Assembly: GCA_019414265.1 (NCBI GenBank)
Contig: DXMJ01000016.1
Location: 1-40,426 of the forward strand
Source of the DNA: Collinsella sp.
Lineage (GTDB): Bacteria; Actinomycetota; Coriobacteriia; Coriobacteriales; Coriobacteriaceae
Length of the DNA: 40,426 nt
Direction of reading: 5' to 3'
Shown: one piece after another, positions 1 to 7,571 of the stretch
Position numbering within the stretch: position 1 is the first letter of the stretch
Layout of the letters: each line of letters starts with the position of its first letter
Notes under the pieces: generated by a model
What the model was told of the DNA's origin: nothing
Database searches by the model: none
The model's input: only the letters and a program-made list of their open reading frames with translations
Program-made: the position numbers and the translations under genes

Positions 1-761
1 ACGACGAGCTCGAGCGGCTGGTCACGCCCGGTACGCGTGCCGTGGTGGTGACGCATGCCTCTAATGTGACCGGCAACGCGGTCGACATTGCGCGCGTGGC
101 GGCCTTGGCACATGCCGCGGGTGCGCTTGTGATCGTCGATGCCTCGCAGTCTGCCGGTACGGCGCATATCGATATGCGCGCCATGGGGCTCGACGTCGTG
201 TGCTTTACTGGACATAAGGGGCTTATGGGCCCGCAGGGCACCGGTGGCCTGGCCGTGGCGGAGGACGTCGACGTGGTGCCCTGGGCCATGGGAGGCACGG
301 GTGTGCACAGCTTCGATACGTTGCAGCCCATGGAGTGGCCCACGCGCCTTGAGGCGGGCACGCTCAACGGCCACGGCGTAGCGGGCCTTTCCGCAGGCCT
401 TGATTTTATCGAGGCACAGGGTGGAGTTGAAGCGATTGCGACTCACGAACGCGCCCTGGCCGATCGCTTTCTCGCCGGTGTTCGTGAGATTCCGGAAATC
501 AAACTCTACGGTGCGTTTGACCAGCCCGTGCGCTCGGCGATCGTTTCGCTTAACGTGGGCGATATCGATTCGGCCGAGGTCTCGGACGCGCTCATGCAAG
601 GGTGGGGAATTGCGACGCGCCCCGGCGCCCATTGCGCCCCGCTCATGCACCGCGCGCTGGGAACCGAGCGCCAGGGCGTGGTTCGCTTCTCGTTTGGTTA
701 CTTCAACACGGCCGAAGAAGTCGACACCGCGATCGACGCTTTGCGCAATTTAGCCTGCTAA
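1..761 (+). CDS. Cysteine desulfurase-like aminotransferase class V, 3'-terminal part
   Basis: The reading frame is open from base 3, so the gene begins upstream of the window; about 252 C-terminal residues are present of a family usually near 380. This is a PLP-dependent fold-type I enzyme of the NifS/CsdB group, which removes sulfur or selenium from cysteine or selenocysteine. The PLP-binding lysine is in TGHKGLMGPQGTGG (about base 216), preceded by the cofactor aspartate in VDASQS. The C-terminal part has RPGAHCAP, which carries the catalytic cysteine expected of desulfurases. Family knowledge: a cysteine desulfurase-like subfamily is often found beside selenium-dependent molybdenum hydroxylase and sel genes. 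The selA-selB-selC cluster and hydroxylase downstream make a role in selenium delivery plausible, but this is inference. A strong hairpin terminator follows at 776-810. Class is sure; substrate is not. Confidence 0.88.
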   Translation, partial: DELERLVTPGTRAVVVTHASNVTGNAVDIARVAALAHAAGALVIVDASQSAGTAHIDMRAMGLDVVCFTGHKGLMGPQGTGGLAVAEDVDVVPWAMGGTGVHSFDTLQPMEWPTRLEAGTLNGHGVAGLSAGLDFIEAQGGVEAIATHERALADRFLAGVREIPEIKLYGAFDQPVRSAIVSLNVGDIDSAEVSDALMQGWGIATRPGAHCAPLMHRALGTERQGVVRFSFGYFNTAEEVDTAIDALRNLAC

Positions 762-775
762 AGCGTATATACTTG

Positions 776-810
776 CGGGACGGGTCTTTTGCCCGTCCCG
801 TTTTTGTTTT
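776..810 (+). terminator. Intrinsic terminator between desulfurase and brnQ
   Basis: A perfect 9-bp stem, CGGGACGGG (776-784) with CCCGTCCCG (792-800), has a 7-nt loop and is followed by a T-rich tract (801-810). It ends only 18 nt before the brnQ start codon, so it ends the upstream transcript and could also act as a leader attenuator for brnQ. Confidence 0.88.
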
Positions 811-828
811 GATTCGAAAGGTGCTCTC

Positions 829-2187
829 ATGGCCTCATCCGCCTCGCGTGGTCTACGCTCCGACCATGTCGTTACCGTCGGCATCGCCCTGTTCTCGATG
901 CTCTTTGGCGCCGGCAACCTCATTATTCCGCCGCTGCTGGCGCTGCAGGCGGGCTCTGCCACGCCGCTCGCCATGCTCGGCTTTCTGATTGCCGCCATCG
1001 GCCTTCCCGTCATGGGCTTTATCGCCGTGGCACTTGCCGGAACGGCGCGCGAGCTTGCCGGTCGTGTGCACCCCAAGTTTGGCGAGTTTTTTGTCGCGGC
1101 GGTGTATCTGGCTATCGGTCCGTGTCTGGCCATTCCGCGTACGAGTTCCACGGCCTTCGAGATGCTGGTGCCGCTGCTGCCCGAGGGTGTCTCGCTCGGC
1201 ACGGCCCGCCTGGTGTTTGCCGTCGCCTTCTTTGCCGTCGCCTTTGTGCTCACGCTGCGCCCGGGTGTCATTACGCGCGTGCTCGGCCGCATTACGGGCC
1301 CCGCGCTCATCGCCCTTATCGTATTGGTCGTGGGCGCTGCCGTGGTCTCGCCGCTGGGTTCCGCTGCCGCGCCGCAGGCTCCTTACGATGCCGGTGCCGC
1401 CGTGCAGGGCTTTTTGACCGGCTATCAGACCATGGACCTGCTCGCGTCGCTCGCCTTTGGCATCATCATCGCCGAGACCATCCACGAGCTGGGCGTTACC
1501 GACGACAAGCGCGTGGCCTTCGAGATTTCGCGCTCCGGCGTGATCGCTGGTGTGCTCATGGCCATCATCTACTGCGGTCTGGCGCTTGCCGGCACGCAGC
1601 TGAGCACCGTGATGCCCGATGCCACCAACGGAGCCGCCATCCTCGCCCGCTCGGCCTCCATGCACTTTGGCCTTGCCGGCACGGTCGTGGTCTTTGCGAT
1701 CTTCTTCCTCGCCTGCATGAACGTATGCATCGGCCTCATCAGCTGCTGCTCGCGTTACTTCTGCGAGACGTATGTGGTCGAAGGGGGAGCAGAGGCTTCC
1801 GAGGAGGCCATGCGCCGTCCCTTTGCGATACTCGCCTTTGTGTTCGCGGCGTTTTCGTGCGTGCTCTCAAACGTGGGTCTCGACGTGATCCTCATGTTCT
1901 CGGTGCCCATGCTCAACGCCCTGTACCCTGTTGCAATTGTTCTGGTGCTTATGGGCCTAGTGCACGGTTTTTGCGACGCGCATCCGCAGGTGTGGGTCTG
2001 GGTCGGCGGCGTTGTCGCGGTGCAGAGCGTGATCACCTCGATCCGCGACGCGTTCTTTGCAGGCGTGTGGCTGCCGTTCGATGCGCTGCCGCTGGCCGAC
2101 ATTGGAGCCGCATGGGCGCCGGTTGCCGTGGTGGCGTTTGTGATTGGCCTGCTCCACAGCCGGTTTGTCGCACATTCGAGGAGCTAG
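829..2187 (+). CDS. brnQ: BrnQ branched-chain amino acid carrier
   Basis: This 452-residue integral membrane protein belongs to the LIVCS family, cation-coupled symporters for leucine, isoleucine and valine in the cytoplasmic membrane. The family signature MLFGAGNLIIPPLLALQAG is near residue 25, and about twelve hydrophobic segments follow. The length matches the usual 430-460. The ATG at 829 is supported by GAAAGG (816-821) seven nt upstream. The only space between the previous gene and this one contains a terminator hairpin, so the promoter is not obvious; either the gene is read through or the hairpin lies in its leader. The next features are two tRNAs with their own promoter. Substrate preference within branched-chain amino acids cannot be read from sequence. 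Confidence 0.93.
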   Translation: MASSASRGLRSDHVVTVGIALFSMLFGAGNLIIPPLLALQAGSATPLAMLGFLIAAIGLPVMGFIAVALAGTARELAGRVHPKFGEFFVAAVYLAIGPCLAIPRTSSTAFEMLVPLLPEGVSLGTARLVFAVAFFAVAFVLTLRPGVITRVLGRITGPALIALIVLVVGAAVVSPLGSAAAPQAPYDAGAAVQGFLTGYQTMDLLASLAFGIIIAETIHELGVTDDKRVAFEISRSGVIAGVLMAIIYCGLALAGTQLSTVMPDATNGAAILARSASMHFGLAGTVVVFAIFFLACMNVCIGLISCCSRYFCETYVVEGGAEASEEAMRRPFAILAFVFAAFSCVLSNVGLDVILMFSVPMLNALYPVAIVLVLMGLVHGFCDAHPQVWVWVGGVVAVQSVITSIRDAFFAGVWLPFDALPLADIGAAWAPVAVVAFVIGLLHSRFVAHSRS

Positions 2188-2198
2188 GGTATCGTCGC

Positions 2199-2227
2199 TT
2201 GCACAGGCGGGGAGTCTCCCCTATAAT
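2199..2227 (+). promoter_or_regulatory. Promoter of the tRNA-Pro/tRNA-Gly pair
   Basis: A sigma-70-like pair is present: TTGCAC at 2199-2204 and TATAAT at 2222-2227, with a 17-nt spacer. It lies 51 nt upstream of tRNA-Pro, and the tRNA genes have no other evident promoter. Confidence 0.75.
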
Positions 2228-2278
2228 TTCCTTCGCTTTGGGACACGCAAGGTTTAGACCTTAGCTGCTCAACACCTT

Positions 2279-2355
2279 CGGGACGTGGCGCAGTTTGGTA
2301 GCGCGCCTGCTTTGGGAGCAGGATGTCGCAGGTTCAAATCCTGTCGTCCCGACCA
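2279..2355 (+). tRNA. tRNA-Pro (anticodon TGG)
   Basis: This is a 77-nt cloverleaf. Acceptor strands CGGGACG (2279-2285) and CGTCCCG (2345-2351) pair perfectly. The anticodon stem CCTGC/GCAGG encloses TTTGGGA with anticodon TGG, the T arm holds GGTTCAAAT, and the 3' CCA is encoded. It is cotranscribed with the tRNA-Gly six nt downstream. Confidence 0.97.
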
Positions 2356-2361
2356 TATCTT

Positions 2362-2435
2362 GCGGGCGTAGTTCAATGGTAGAACCCCAGCCTTCCAAGC
2401 TGATGACGCGGGTTCGATTCCCGTCGCCCGCTCCA
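2362..2435 (+). tRNA. tRNA-Gly (anticodon TCC)
   Basis: This is a 74-nt cloverleaf. Acceptor strands GCGGGCG (2362-2368) and CGCCCGC (2425-2431) pair perfectly. The anticodon loop is CTTCCAA (anticodon TCC), the T loop is GGTTCGATTCC, and CCA is encoded. It is the second gene of the two-tRNA unit and is followed by a terminator. Confidence 0.97.
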
Positions 2436-2444
2436 AGTAATTTG

Positions 2445-2482
2445 CAGGTCAGAGGTACGTTTACTTCTGACCTGTTTTGTTT
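2445..2482 (+). terminator. Terminator of the tRNA unit
   Basis: CAGGTCAGA (2445-2453) pairs with TCTGACCTG (2466-2474). The stem extends inward by GGTA/TACT pairs including one wobble, leaving a 4-nt loop. A T-rich run TTTTGTTTT follows. Confidence 0.85.
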
Positions 2483-2551
2483 TGACCGTCCGACGCGGGG
2501 CCTTTGCATTGGCAATGCTCGTCCCTGCTGATTAGGAAAGAAGTGACTGAC

Positions 2552-3388
2552 ATGGCAGATTTCAAGGCAGAATACCCCATCCCCGACTGCCTGGCGCCTG
2601 CCGCAATCGAGACCAAGACCGAGGCCGCCGGCGTTACCAAGGCCAGTCTGCCTGCCTCGAAGGCATTTTTGCTCGCCATGTTCGCCGGCGCGTTCATCGC
2701 CTTCGGCGGTCTGTTCTTCACGGTCTTTCTGAGCGATGCGTCCCTTGGCTGGGGCGCTCAGCGCTTTGTGGGCGGCCTGTGCTTTTGCCTGGGACTGGTG
2801 CTCGTGCTCATTTGCGGCGCGGAACTGTTTACCGGCAACTCGCTTATGGTCTGCGCGCTCAAGAGCAAAAAGATCACGCTCGTCCAGATGCTCAAGGCTT
2901 GGGTCGTTGTGTGGATCGGCAACTTTGCCGGCGCGCTGTTCGTTGTCTTTTTGGTTTACATGGCAGCTATTTATAAGCTCAACGGCGAGGCCGTTGCCAA
3001 CACCATGGTGAGTGTCGCCGCCGGTAAGGTTTCGATTGACGCCGTCACCATCTTCTTCCGCGGCATTCTGTGCAACATCTTTGTGTGCCTGGCTGTATGG
3101 ATCGGTACCGCCGGCAAGACCGTGGTCGATAAAGTCGTGGGTATTCTGCTGCCTATCGCCGCCTTTGTGTCATGCGGTTTTGAGCACTGCGTTGCCAACA
3201 TGTACTTTTTGCCCATGGGTGCCGTGATGCACGCGTGCGGCTATGGAGCCGATGTCGCCGGCGCCGATGCCCTCAACGCCGCCGGGTTGGCGCTCAACCT
3301 TTCGGTCGCCACGCTGGGCAATATCGTAGGTGGCGCCCTGATCGTGGCGCTGGGCTACTGGTTTATCTACGCCAACAAAGAGTCCTAA
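2552..3388 (+). CDS. Formate/nitrite transporter (FNT) family channel
   Basis: This 278-residue membrane protein has about six hydrophobic segments and belongs to the FocA/NirC family of pentameric channels for small monovalent anions such as formate and nitrite. Evidence includes FAGAFIAFGGLFFT in the first membrane segment and CGFEHCVANMYFLPMG near residue 210, the conserved FNT histidine loop. The ATG at 2552 is chosen because AGGAAAG (2534-2540) lies upstream and a frame-open TTG at 2504 has no ribosome site. The gene sits directly before selA-selB-selC. In many anaerobes selenocysteine is used mainly in formate dehydrogenase, so formate is the likeliest substrate, but no formate dehydrogenase is in the window and nitrite cannot be excluded. 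Confidence 0.93.
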   Translation: MADFKAEYPIPDCLAPAAIETKTEAAGVTKASLPASKAFLLAMFAGAFIAFGGLFFTVFLSDASLGWGAQRFVGGLCFCLGLVLVLICGAELFTGNSLMVCALKSKKITLVQMLKAWVVVWIGNFAGALFVVFLVYMAAIYKLNGEAVANTMVSVAAGKVSIDAVTIFFRGILCNIFVCLAVWIGTAGKTVVDKVVGILLPIAAFVSCGFEHCVANMYFLPMGAVMHACGYGADVAGADALNAAGLALNLSVATLGNIVGGALIVALGYWFIYANKES

Positions 3389-3411
3389 AGGACCCAACCC
3401 ATAACCGACCA

Positions 3412-3496
3412 AAAAGGGACAGGTTTATTTTGGCAGGTTTTGGACGAGGCGCTTCGCCGTCTTGTCGCGAGCTGCCATAATGGACCTGTCCCTTTT
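3412..3496. repeat. Intergenic palindromic element, family 1, copy 1
   Basis: The 13-nt ends AAAAGGGACAGGT (3412-3424) and ACCTGTCCCTTTT (3484-3496) are exact inverted repeats. They continue inward imperfectly (TTATTTTGG against CCATAATGG). A small GGCG-CTT-CGCC hairpin sits in the middle. The left end matches the left end of the element at 16971-17051 (AGGGACAGGTTTATTTTGG). The element lies between the FNT gene and selA and could terminate transcription in both directions. Confidence 0.8.
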
Positions 3497-3573
3497 GTAT
3501 TCGCGTCGTCACATTTTGGCCGATGACGACCAAGGGGGGCCTGCTTTTTATTGATTATGTCGAAGGGCTTTCC

Positions 3574-5031
3574 ATGAGCGACTGCGAATCCATGCCTGCC
3601 GAGGTGCGCGACCGCCTGCGCTCCATTCCCGCCGTGCACGAGCTGCTGGCCGAGTGGCCGGTCATGAAGGCTGCCGGCGATGCGGGCGACACGTTGGTGC
3701 GCGAGGCGATTGACGCCGAGCTCGATGCCGAGCGCGCGGCGATTCGCTCTGGCGCCCCCGCTAGGAATAAGCGCGAGCTCGCCTTGGCTATCGAGCGGCG
3801 GTGCCACCGCCTGTCGCTGCCGACCCTGCGCCCTGCCGTTAACGCGACGGGCGTTGTGATTCACACCAACCTGGGCCGCGCTCCGCTCGCGCCCGCGGCG
3901 GTGCGGGCGGTGACCGATGTCGCTCGCGGCTACAGCACGCTTGAGTATGACGTCTCAACCTGCGCTCGCGGGGGCCGCAAAGAGCATGCCGCGCGTCTGC
4001 TGCGCACGCTCACGGGGGCGCAGGACGCCCTGGTCGTCAACAATAACGCCGCGGCGGTGCTGCTGGTGCTTGCCGCGCATGCGTGCGGCAAAGAGGTCAT
4101 CGTGAGTCGCGGCGAGCTGGTCGAGGTGGGCGGTAGCTTCCGCATTCCCGACATCATGGCGGCCTCGGGCGCCAAGCTTGTCGAGGTGGGCTCGACCAAC
4201 CGCACGCATCTGGATGATTATCGAAGCGCCATCACGCCCAACACGGCGATGATCCTGAAGGTTCATCCTTCCAACTACCGCATCGAGGGCTTCCACGAGG
4301 AGGTTTCCGTGGCGGAGCTTTCTGCGCTGGCGCATGAGCACGGGCTTTTGCTTTACGAGGACCAAGGCTCGGGTGCTTTGCTTGCAGACGGGGTGCTCGC
4401 CGATGCGGGGGAGAAGTCCACGTCCGCCTCGCTTTGCGCCGGCGCTGACCTTGTCTCGTGCTCGGGCGACAAGCTACTCGGTGCTTCGCAGGCGGGCATT
4501 ATTCTCGGCAGCGACCAGGCGATTGCCACTTGTGCCTCGCATCCGCTGATGCGCGCGCTTCGCCCCGGCAAGCTCACGCTCGCGGCCCTCGAGGCCACCC
4601 TGCGCCTGTATGTGGCCGGTTCCGATACGGCACATCGGGAGATTCCGGTGCTCAACATGCTATCCGGCGCGCCGGCTCCGCTCGAGCGTCAGGCCAAGCG
4701 CCTGCGCGACCGCATGCTGCGTAAACTTCGCGAGGCTCAGTGCGAGGAGGCGGTGGAATTGCAGGTTGTCGAGGGCGCCTCTGCCCCCGGCGGCGGCTCG
4801 CTGCCGACCGTCGAGCTCCCAACATTTTGCGTTGCCGTCTGTCCCGCCGATGGGCGCCTGTCCGCCGATGGCCTAAAGCGCGCCATGGTTCAAGAACCCG
4901 ATACGCCGGTTGTGACGCGCGTGCAGCGCGACCAGGTGCTGTTTGACGTCCGCACGCTTTTGCACGATACCGACCTTGACCTGTGTGCGTCTGCGTTGAC
5001 GGATGCCGTGCGGGCGGGTTTGCGTCGATGA
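3574..5031 (+). CDS. selA: L-seryl-tRNA(Sec) selenium transferase
   Basis: SelA is a PLP enzyme that converts Ser-tRNA(Sec) to Sec-tRNA(Sec) with selenophosphate. The product is 485 residues (E. coli SelA is 463). Typical segments are AVNATGVVIHTNLGRAPL near residue 90, an ordered PLP fold, and SGDKLLGASQAG with the cofactor lysine at about residue 300. The ATG at 3574 is preferred because GAAGGG lies at 3561-3566; an in-frame ATG at 3523 has no clear ribosome site. The last codons overlap the selB start (ATGA), so selA and selB are translationally coupled. The selenophosphate synthetase gene selD is not in the window and may be upstream. Confidence 0.97.
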   Translation: MSDCESMPAEVRDRLRSIPAVHELLAEWPVMKAAGDAGDTLVREAIDAELDAERAAIRSGAPARNKRELALAIERRCHRLSLPTLRPAVNATGVVIHTNLGRAPLAPAAVRAVTDVARGYSTLEYDVSTCARGGRKEHAARLLRTLTGAQDALVVNNNAAAVLLVLAAHACGKEVIVSRGELVEVGGSFRIPDIMAASGAKLVEVGSTNRTHLDDYRSAITPNTAMILKVHPSNYRIEGFHEEVSVAELSALAHEHGLLLYEDQGSGALLADGVLADAGEKSTSASLCAGADLVSCSGDKLLGASQAGIILGSDQAIATCASHPLMRALRPGKLTLAALEATLRLYVAGSDTAHREIPVLNMLSGAPAPLERQAKRLRDRMLRKLREAQCEEAVELQVVEGASAPGGGSLPTVELPTFCVAVCPADGRLSADGLKRAMVQEPDTPVVTRVQRDQVLFDVRTLLHDTDLDLCASALTDAVRAGLRR

Positions 5032-6998
5032 CGGCGCGTGAGCTTGTCGAATGTCCCGTTGTCGTTGGAACGGCGGGACACGTTGACCATGGAAAGTCGG
5101 CCCTCATCGAGGCGCTGACCGGAAAAAATCCCGACCGTCTGGAGGTCGAGAAGCGCCGCGGTATGACCACGGAGCTCGGTTTTGGAGAGTTGGCGCTGCC
5201 GAGCGGCAAGATTGTCGGCCTGGTCGATGTGCCCGGTCATGCGCACTACCTGCGCGCGATGGTGCAGGGCGCCACGGGCATCGACGTGGCAGTGCTGGTG
5301 GTTTCTGCCGTTGAGGGCGTGATGCTGCAGACGCGCGAGCACGTGCACGTTCTCGAGTTGTTGGGCGTGACGCGCATGGTCGTCGCGCTCACCATGCGCG
5401 ACCTGGCCGACGACGAGACGGCGGAGCTCGCCGAGCTCGACGTGATGGACTTCCTCGGCGATACCGTCTTTGCCGATGCGCCCGTGGTGCCTGTTTCCTC
5501 GCGCACGGGCGTGGGCATCGAGGACGTTCGCCTTGCCCTCGATGCAGCCATCGACTCTTTCCTGGCCGATGCCGGATCCCGCCCGGTGCGCCCCGGTCTG
5601 GCCCCGCGCCTGCCCATCGACCGCTGCTTCACCATCAAGGGATCCGGGACGGTCGTCACGGGCACGCTTCACGATGCCCCCGTAGCGGTGGGCGACGAGC
5701 TCGTCTCATGTCCCGCGGGCGTGCGCTGCCGCGTGCGCGCGATTCAGGTGCATGGTGATACTCCTCGGGCGTTGCCCGGGCAGCGCGCGGCGCTCAACAT
5801 CGTGGGCGACGGTGCGGGCGACCTTCCGCGTGGCGAGGTCCTCTGCGGGTCTGGTGCTGAGGGCTCGACGCTCAGGCTCATCGCCCGCTTCACGTATCTG
5901 GGGCGCGAGGGCACCAAGCCCGCGCCCTTCGAGTCCGGTACGCGCGTTCATGTGATGGCGGGTACGGCGGAGGTCCTTGGCCGTATCATGCTCATGGAGG
6001 GTGAGGGACCCATTGAGGCTGGCGAGACCCGCATCGTGCAGGTCCGTCTGGAGGAGCGCCTTCCCGTGCGATCGGGCGACGGCCTCATTGTGCTCGCGTT
6101 CTCGCCGGTGGTGCTTATCGGCGGCGGTCGTGTTCTTCTTTCGCGGTGCCGCCGCTCGCGCGTCCTCTCCGCGGGCGAGTGCGCGCTGCTCGGGGCCCTG
6201 GATGCCGACGACCGCGCCGCCGCCGTTGCCGCATGGTTGGGGCTGCAGCGCCTGCCTGTGCCTGCCGCGGCCGCAGCCCGTGCTCTCGATCTTTCGGGTG
6301 CCGAGGCGGCTGCGCTCCTGCACGGGGCGGTTTCCTCGGGTGACGCCGTGGCGCTTCATGCCGAGCGCTCGACCGAGGAGCTCTATGCCGCCCCCGCTGT
6401 GCTCGATGCCGCCCTCGCCACGCTCTCCGTCACGTTGGCCGCCATGCACGGGGCCGCGCCCAAGCAGACGGGTTTCACGCCGGGCGAGGTCGCGCATGCC
6501 GCCTGGCCGACAGCGGGCGAAGACATCGCGTCCGCGCTCGTTCTCGAGGGCTGTGCGCGCGGCGTGTGCACCGTCGACGGTGCCGAGGTGTTCGACCCGC
6601 ACTCTGCCGCTGCGGCGATACGTGTGGTGCGCGAGGCGAGCCAGCGCATCGTGGCCGCCCTCGACGAGGCGGGTCTCGGTGCGGCGACGCTGCCCGAGGT
6701 GGGTGAGCGTCTGCAGCTCGATCGCGACACCATGACGCGTGCCCTGCGCGAGCTTTCGCTCAACCGCGCGATCGTTAAGATCGAACGCGACGTTGCCTTG
6801 TCTGCCGCCGCCGAGGCCCATGCACGTGAGGTCGTCGCCGCGGCTATCGAGGCTGCTGGCGGCGTTGCCACGACGAGTGTGCTGCGCGAGGCCTTAGGCG
6901 TGTCGCGCAAACGAGCCATTAGCATCTTGGAGCACCTGGATGCGGTGCGTTTTACGACGCTCAACAAGGAGGCCGGCGCTCTCAGATCCCTGCGCTAG
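5028..6998 (+). CDS. selB: Selenocysteine-specific elongation factor SelB
   Basis: SelB delivers Sec-tRNA(Sec) to UGA codons that carry a downstream SECIS hairpin. The 656-residue product has an EF-Tu-like GTPase with P-loop GTAGHVDHGKS at about residues 14-24 and DVPGHAHYLRAM at the G3 site. Beta-barrel domains follow, then a long C-terminal region of winged-helix repeats (from about residue 400) that binds the mRNA hairpin. The ATG at 5028 overlaps the selA stop as ATGA. One oddity: the G4 position, normally T/N-K-x-D, reads TMRD (residues 122-125), so the conserved lysine is replaced by methionine. The frame is otherwise intact and the GTPase is probably active. Confidence 0.96.
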   Translation: MTARELVECPVVVGTAGHVDHGKSALIEALTGKNPDRLEVEKRRGMTTELGFGELALPSGKIVGLVDVPGHAHYLRAMVQGATGIDVAVLVVSAVEGVMLQTREHVHVLELLGVTRMVVALTMRDLADDETAELAELDVMDFLGDTVFADAPVVPVSSRTGVGIEDVRLALDAAIDSFLADAGSRPVRPGLAPRLPIDRCFTIKGSGTVVTGTLHDAPVAVGDELVSCPAGVRCRVRAIQVHGDTPRALPGQRAALNIVGDGAGDLPRGEVLCGSGAEGSTLRLIARFTYLGREGTKPAPFESGTRVHVMAGTAEVLGRIMLMEGEGPIEAGETRIVQVRLEERLPVRSGDGLIVLAFSPVVLIGGGRVLLSRCRRSRVLSAGECALLGALDADDRAAAVAAWLGLQRLPVPAAAAARALDLSGAEAAALLHGAVSSGDAVALHAERSTEELYAAPAVLDAALATLSVTLAAMHGAAPKQTGFTPGEVAHAAWPTAGEDIASALVLEGCARGVCTVDGAEVFDPHSAAAAIRVVREASQRIVAALDEAGLGAATLPEVGERLQLDRDTMTRALRELSLNRAIVKIERDVALSAAAEAHAREVVAAAIEAAGGVATTSVLREALGVSRKRAISILEHLDAVRFTTLNKEAGALRSLR

Positions 6999-7015
6999 GG
7001 CTCCGAATCGCCGCT

Positions 7016-7177
7016 CGCCACAAAACCGGCCTATCTACTACGTTTAAGTGACTACCCTCGACCATTTCAAAAACCGCAAAAACAAAACCGCAGGTAGATG
7101 ACTTGCCGATGTTACGAAAAAGTGGGTATGGTTTACCCTTGCTGGTTAAACGTAGTAGATGGGCCGTTTTCGTGGCG
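7016..7177. repeat. 162-bp element with 32-bp terminal inverted repeats between selB and selC
   Basis: The left end (7016-7047) and right end (7146-7177) are inverted repeats of 32 nt matching at 29 positions, sharing ATCTACTACGTTTAA without a break. The interior (about 98 bp, A-rich on the left) has no open reading frame of note. Size and structure resemble a MITE or a long imperfect RNA hairpin. No second copy is in the window, so mobility is not shown. It begins 18 nt after the selB stop and ends 36 nt before selC. Confidence 0.75.
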
Positions 7178-7212
7178 CGACACTGCGCGTTTGGTAAAAT
7201 ACCGCCACGTTT

Positions 7213-7309
7213 GGGAACGGATGGGCTCCGGTGGGCCCCGCGGTCCTCAAAACCGTTGTGAGGCGTGCAAAACGTCTTGGATGTGTTCGATTCACATACG
7301 TTCCCGCCA
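7213..7309 (+). tRNA. selC: tRNA-Sec (anticodon TCA)
   Basis: This 97-nt tRNA has the bacterial selenocysteine architecture. The long acceptor GGGAACGG (7213-7220) faces ACGTTCCC, with a G.A mismatch at the eighth pair. A 6-bp D stem GGGCTC/GGGCCC closes on CGGT, as in E. coli selC. The anticodon loop CCTCAAA carries TCA (7247-7249). A long variable arm (GAGGCGT/ACGTCTT) follows, then T arm ATGTG-TTCGATT-CACAT, discriminator G and encoded CCA. It lies 215 nt downstream of selB, completing selA-selB-selC. Confidence 0.96.
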
Positions 7310-7322
7310 ACGCATCCTGCCA

Positions 7323-7357
7323 ACCGCCACAAAGGTGCCTGTCCTCTTTGTGGTGGT
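7323..7357 (+). other. Hairpin downstream of selC
   Basis: ACCGCCACAAAG (7323-7334) pairs with CTTTGTGGTGGT (7346-7357), 12 bp with one G.T wobble and an 11-nt loop. No T tract follows, so it may be a 3' processing boundary or factor-dependent stop for selC. The remaining 7358-7475 shows no gene. Confidence 0.6.
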
Positions 7358-7475
7358 ATGGACCACGTGGACGAAACAGCTTCGAAACACGCGATTTGTA
7401 CGTCGGGTGCTCAAAAACGCTTCTACCTGCATCGTAATCAAAACGAAACATCTGCTCGTCGGCTTATGCGAAACT

Positions 7476-7505
7476 TTGCTGCAACAGTGCGATATTATCC
7501 ATACT
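7476..7505 (+). promoter_or_regulatory. Possible gdhA promoter
   Basis: TTGCTG (7476-7481) and CATACT (7500-7505) are separated by 18 nt, about 65 nt before the gdhA start. TATTAT at 7493-7498 is an alternative -10 without a good -35. Assignment is weak. Confidence 0.35.
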
Positions 7506-7515
7506 CGATAAAGCT

Positions 7516-7536
7516 CGCGGCGTATGAGGCGCCGCG
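7516..7536 (+). other. GC-rich hairpin in the gdhA leader
   Basis: CGCGGCG (7516-7522) and CGCCGCG (7530-7536) form a perfect 7-bp stem with a 7-nt loop, followed by a pyrimidine-rich stretch and then the ribosome site. It could stabilise the leader or modulate gdhA expression; function is not shown. Confidence 0.5.
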
Positions 7537-7571
7537 AACGACACCTTTCTTTTCCATCAATTGGAGGAAGC

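Noticed and set aside
2295..2531. Small protein gene over the tRNA pair
   Set aside because: The frame runs through two perfect tRNA genes and their terminator.
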